The position numbers and the translations under genes were made by a program. DNA of 64,000 nt from Christensenella massiliensis (lineage in GTDB: Bacteria; Bacillota; Clostridia; Christensenellales; Christensenellaceae), in assembly GCA_900155415.1 (NCBI GenBank), contig LT700187.1, forward strand, positions 1,860,001 through 1,924,000. The letters run 5' to 3'. A model generated the notes under the pieces. That model was not told where the DNA came from. It saw only the letters and a program-made list of their open reading frames with translations, and made no database searches. This document shows positions 61,586 through 64,000 of the stretch, in pieces (position 1 is the first letter of the stretch; every line of letters starts with the position of its first letter).

Positions 61586-64000
61586 ATGCGCAAAGAGCTG
61601 AGCAAAACATACGACCCAAAGCAGGTGGAAGAAAAGCTGTATCAGAAATGGCTTGACAAGGGATATTTTCACGCGGAAGTCGACCACGGCAAAAAGCCTT
61701 TTACGATCGTGATCCCACCGCCGAATATAACGGGGCAGCTGCACATGGGGCATGCGCTCGATAATATGATGCAGGATGCGATCATCCGTACCAAGCGGAT
61801 GCAGGGATATTCTACGCTGTGGATGCCGGGAACAGACCACGCGAGCATCGCAACGGAGGTAAAGATCGTAGACGCGCTGCGCAGCGAGGGAACGTCTAAG
61901 GAGGAGCTGGGACGTGAAAAGTTTTTAGAGCGTGCGTGGCAATGGCGCAGCGAGTTCGGCGGACGGATCGTTGAGCAATTGAAAAAACTGGGCTCGTCGC
62001 TCGATTGGGAGCGGGAGCGCTTTACGATGGACGAGGGCTGCAGCAGAGCGGTACGCGAGGTGTTTGTACGCCTGTATGAAAAGGGGCTTATTTATCAGGG
62101 AAACCGCATCATCAACTGGTGTCCCGAATGTATGACCGCACTTTCAGACGCGGAGGTCGAATATGAAGAACAGGATTCACATCTTTGGCATATGCGTTAC
62201 CGGGCCGAAGACGGCGGAGAGGGCATCGTAGTTGCGACGACGCGCCCGGAAACGATGCTCGGGGATACGGCGGTTGCGGTCAATCCGGCGGACGAACGGT
62301 ATAAAGACCTCGTCGGAAAAAATGTGATTCTGCCGCTGCTCGATAAGCCGATCCCGGTCGTGGCAGACGAATATGTCGATATGGAATTCGGTACCGGCGC
62401 GGTGAAGATCACGCCGGCCCACGACCCGAACGACTATGAAGTGGGCGAGCGGCACGGGCTTCCGATCGTGCGCGTCATGAACGATGACGGCACGATGGCG
62501 GATAATGCCGGAAAGTATGCTGGGCTCGACCGCGATGAGGCGCGCAGGCAGATCGTGGAAGACCTTGAAGCGTGCGGAGCGCTTGTGAAAATTGAAGAGT
62601 ATAAGCATAACGTCGGACATTGCTACCGCTGTCATACTGTGATTGAGCCAATCATTTCGAAGCAGTGGTTTGTTCGCATGAAGGAGCTTGCACAGCCTGC
62701 GATCGAAGCAGTGGAAACGGGCAGAGTGAAATTTGTGCCCGAACGGTTCTCAAAGATATATTTCAATTGGCTGTATAATATCCGAGACTGGTGTATTTCC
62801 CGTCAGCTTTGGTGGGGGCACCGCATTCCAGCCTACACGTGCGCGCAGTGCGGAAAGCTCATCGTAGCGGCAGAGAAGCCGGACGCTTGTCCGGAATGCG
62901 GCTGTAAGGAATTCGCGCAGGACGAGGATGTGCTCGATACATGGTTCTCATCGGGGCTTTGGCCCTTCTCTACGCTTGGTTGGCCGGACAAAACGCCGGA
63001 GCTCGAATATTTTTATCCGACGAATGTGCTCGTGACGGGCTATGATATCATCTTTTTCTGGGTCGCGCGTATGATCATCTTCGGGCTCGAAGTAATGGGC
63101 GACGTTCCGTTCCATACGGTGGATATTCATGGCATTGTACGCGACAGCGAGGGGCGAAAAATGTCAAAGTCGCTTGGGAACGGGATCGATCCGTTGGAGG
63201 TGATTGGGAAATACGGAGCGGACGCGCTGCGGTTCTCGCTTGCTGTGGGTAACAGCCCGGGAAACGATATGCGTTTTTATTGGGAAAAAGTAGAAGCAGC
63301 CCGTAACTTTGCCAATAAAATATGGAATGCGTCGCGGTTCGTGCTGATGAACATCGGAGAGGACGCAATAGAGCCGATCAATGAGAGTAAATTAGATATT
63401 GCAGACCGCTGGATCCTTGCAAAGCTGAACGACGCTATCCGCGAATGTACGGCAGACATCGAGAAATATGACCTCGGCCTTGCCGCGCAGAAGATATATG
63501 ATTTCTCGTGGAGCGAGCTGTGCGACTGGTATATCGAGATGGCGAAGCCGCGCCTATACGGGGAAGATGAAGCGGTGAAAAAAGCGACGGTCAGCGTGCT
63601 CGTTTATGTACTGGAGAACACGCTGAAGCTGCTGCACCCATTCATGCCGTTTATTACGGAAGAGATCTATACGAATTTGCCCGGAGCAGACGAGACGATC
63701 ATGCTGGGGCCATGGCCATCCGTCGCCTATGAGGGCGAAAAAGAAAAAGCGGATATGATGAACGGCGTGATGGATATGATCCGTTCTATCCGCAATGTGC
63801 GTGCGGAGATGAATGTTCCGCCGAGTGTTAAAGCTAAAATCAATGTGCTGACAAAGCATCCGGATGCTATCCGTGAATGCTCGGAGTATTTGAAGCGCCT
63901 TGCCTATGCGAGCGATGTAGAGATCGTGGAAAGCAAAGAAGATATCCCGCGGGACAGCGTGTCCGCGGTTTGTGCGGTCGGGGAAGCGTTTATGCCGCTT
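61586..64000 (+). CDS. valS: Valyl-tRNA synthetase (C-terminus beyond window)
   Basis: The first 805 codons of a class I synthetase that charges tRNA-Val. The HIGH motif is HMGH in [17 protein letters not shown] near 53 and the KMSKS loop is in [14 protein letters not shown] near 525. An editing domain has [17 protein letters not shown], and a zinc-binding set is CAQCGKL with CPECGC. The anticodon domain begins within the window; the C-terminal coiled coil is cut off. A TTGGAGG site precedes the ATG. No T-box leader is present. Confidence 0.97.
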   Translation, partial: MRKELSKTYDPKQVEEKLYQKWLDKGYFHAEVDHGKKPFTIVIPPPNITGQLHMGHALDNMMQDAIIRTKRMQGYSTLWMPGTDHASIATEVKIVDALRSEGTSKEELGREKFLERAWQWRSEFGGRIVEQLKKLGSSLDWERERFTMDEGCSRAVREVFVRLYEKGLIYQGNRIINWCPECMTALSDAEVEYEEQDSHLWHMRYRAEDGGEGIVVATTRPETMLGDTAVAVNPADERYKDLVGKNVILPLLDKPIPVVADEYVDMEFGTGAVKITPAHDPNDYEVGERHGLPIVRVMNDDGTMADNAGKYAGLDRDEARRQIVEDLEACGALVKIEEYKHNVGHCYRCHTVIEPIISKQWFVRMKELAQPAIEAVETGRVKFVPERFSKIYFNWLYNIRDWCISRQLWWGHRIPAYTCAQCGKLIVAAEKPDACPECGCKEFAQDEDVLDTWFSSGLWPFSTLGWPDKTPELEYFYPTNVLVTGYDIIFFWVARMIIFGLEVMGDVPFHTVDIHGIVRDSEGRKMSKSLGNGIDPLEVIGKYGADALRFSLAVGNSPGNDMRFYWEKVEAARNFANKIWNASRFVLMNIGEDAIEPINESKLDIADRWILAKLNDAIRECTADIEKYDLGLAAQKIYDFSWSELCDWYIEMAKPRLYGEDEAVKKATVSVLVYVLENTLKLLHPFMPFITEEIYTNLPGADETIMLGPWPSVAYEGEKEKADMMNGVMDMIRSIRNVRAEMNVPPSVKAKINVLTKHPDAIRECSEYLKRLAYASDVEIVESKEDIPRDSVSAVCAVGEAFMPL

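Overview
The window looks like a Clostridia-type Firmicute chromosome of medium GC, plausibly near Christensenellaceae; the family is inference from gene style only. The signs are strong AGGAGG-type ribosome sites, TTGACA/TATAAT promoters, tight ATGA operon overlaps, an FMN riboswitch before ribU, a GlgC/GlgD pair, a eukaryote-like NADP isocitrate dehydrogenase and many lipoproteins and ABC exporters. Coding density is high, both strands are used, and there is no rRNA, CRISPR array or insertion sequence.

Layout. 0-12 kb: an iron alcohol dehydrogenase cut by the left edge, a heterodimeric ABC exporter, an ABC-F ATPase, an FkbM methyltransferase and a MacAB-like tripartite exporter. 11.8-16.3 kb: small unrecognised proteins, including a coiled-coil gene broken by a stop codon, a DUF308 membrane protein, a degenerate SRAP protein and a cardiolipin synthase. 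16.2-16.9 kb: a non-coding, hairpin-rich stretch ending at tRNA-Leu(CAA). 17-31.6 kb: a lipoprotein GH3 glycosidase, LrgAB, the polA-coaE-transglycosylase-solute binding protein operon, and the recX-birA-P1 peptidase-acpS-nnr string. 31.8-37 kb: two sodium symporters flank a small accessory stretch with a duplicated terminator, a lipoprotein and XRE regulator sharing operators, and tRNA-Leu(GAG). 37-41.4 kb: riboswitch-ribU, tsaE-tsaB-rimI, icd and a SEC-C protein.

41.5-56 kb is a nearly complete glycogen locus: malQ, pgi, glgB, glgC, glgD, glgA, a small acidic protein, glgP and a GH13 enzyme. Together these link glucose 6-phosphate to ADP-glucose, polymer building, branching, phosphorolysis and maltodextrin recycling. 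56-64 kb holds a LytTR/DUF3021 pair, a MarR-controlled MATE exporter, polyphosphate kinase (a second storage polymer), a small membrane protein and the start of valS.

I do not see a large undescribed defence or mobile system. The best leads are the structured non-coding region at 16.28-16.39 kb, the charge-opposed small-protein operon with an in-frame stop, the degenerate SRAP protein, the double-operator lipoprotein/XRE module, the probably leaderless recX, and the exporter adaptor carrying a surface-protein-like insert.
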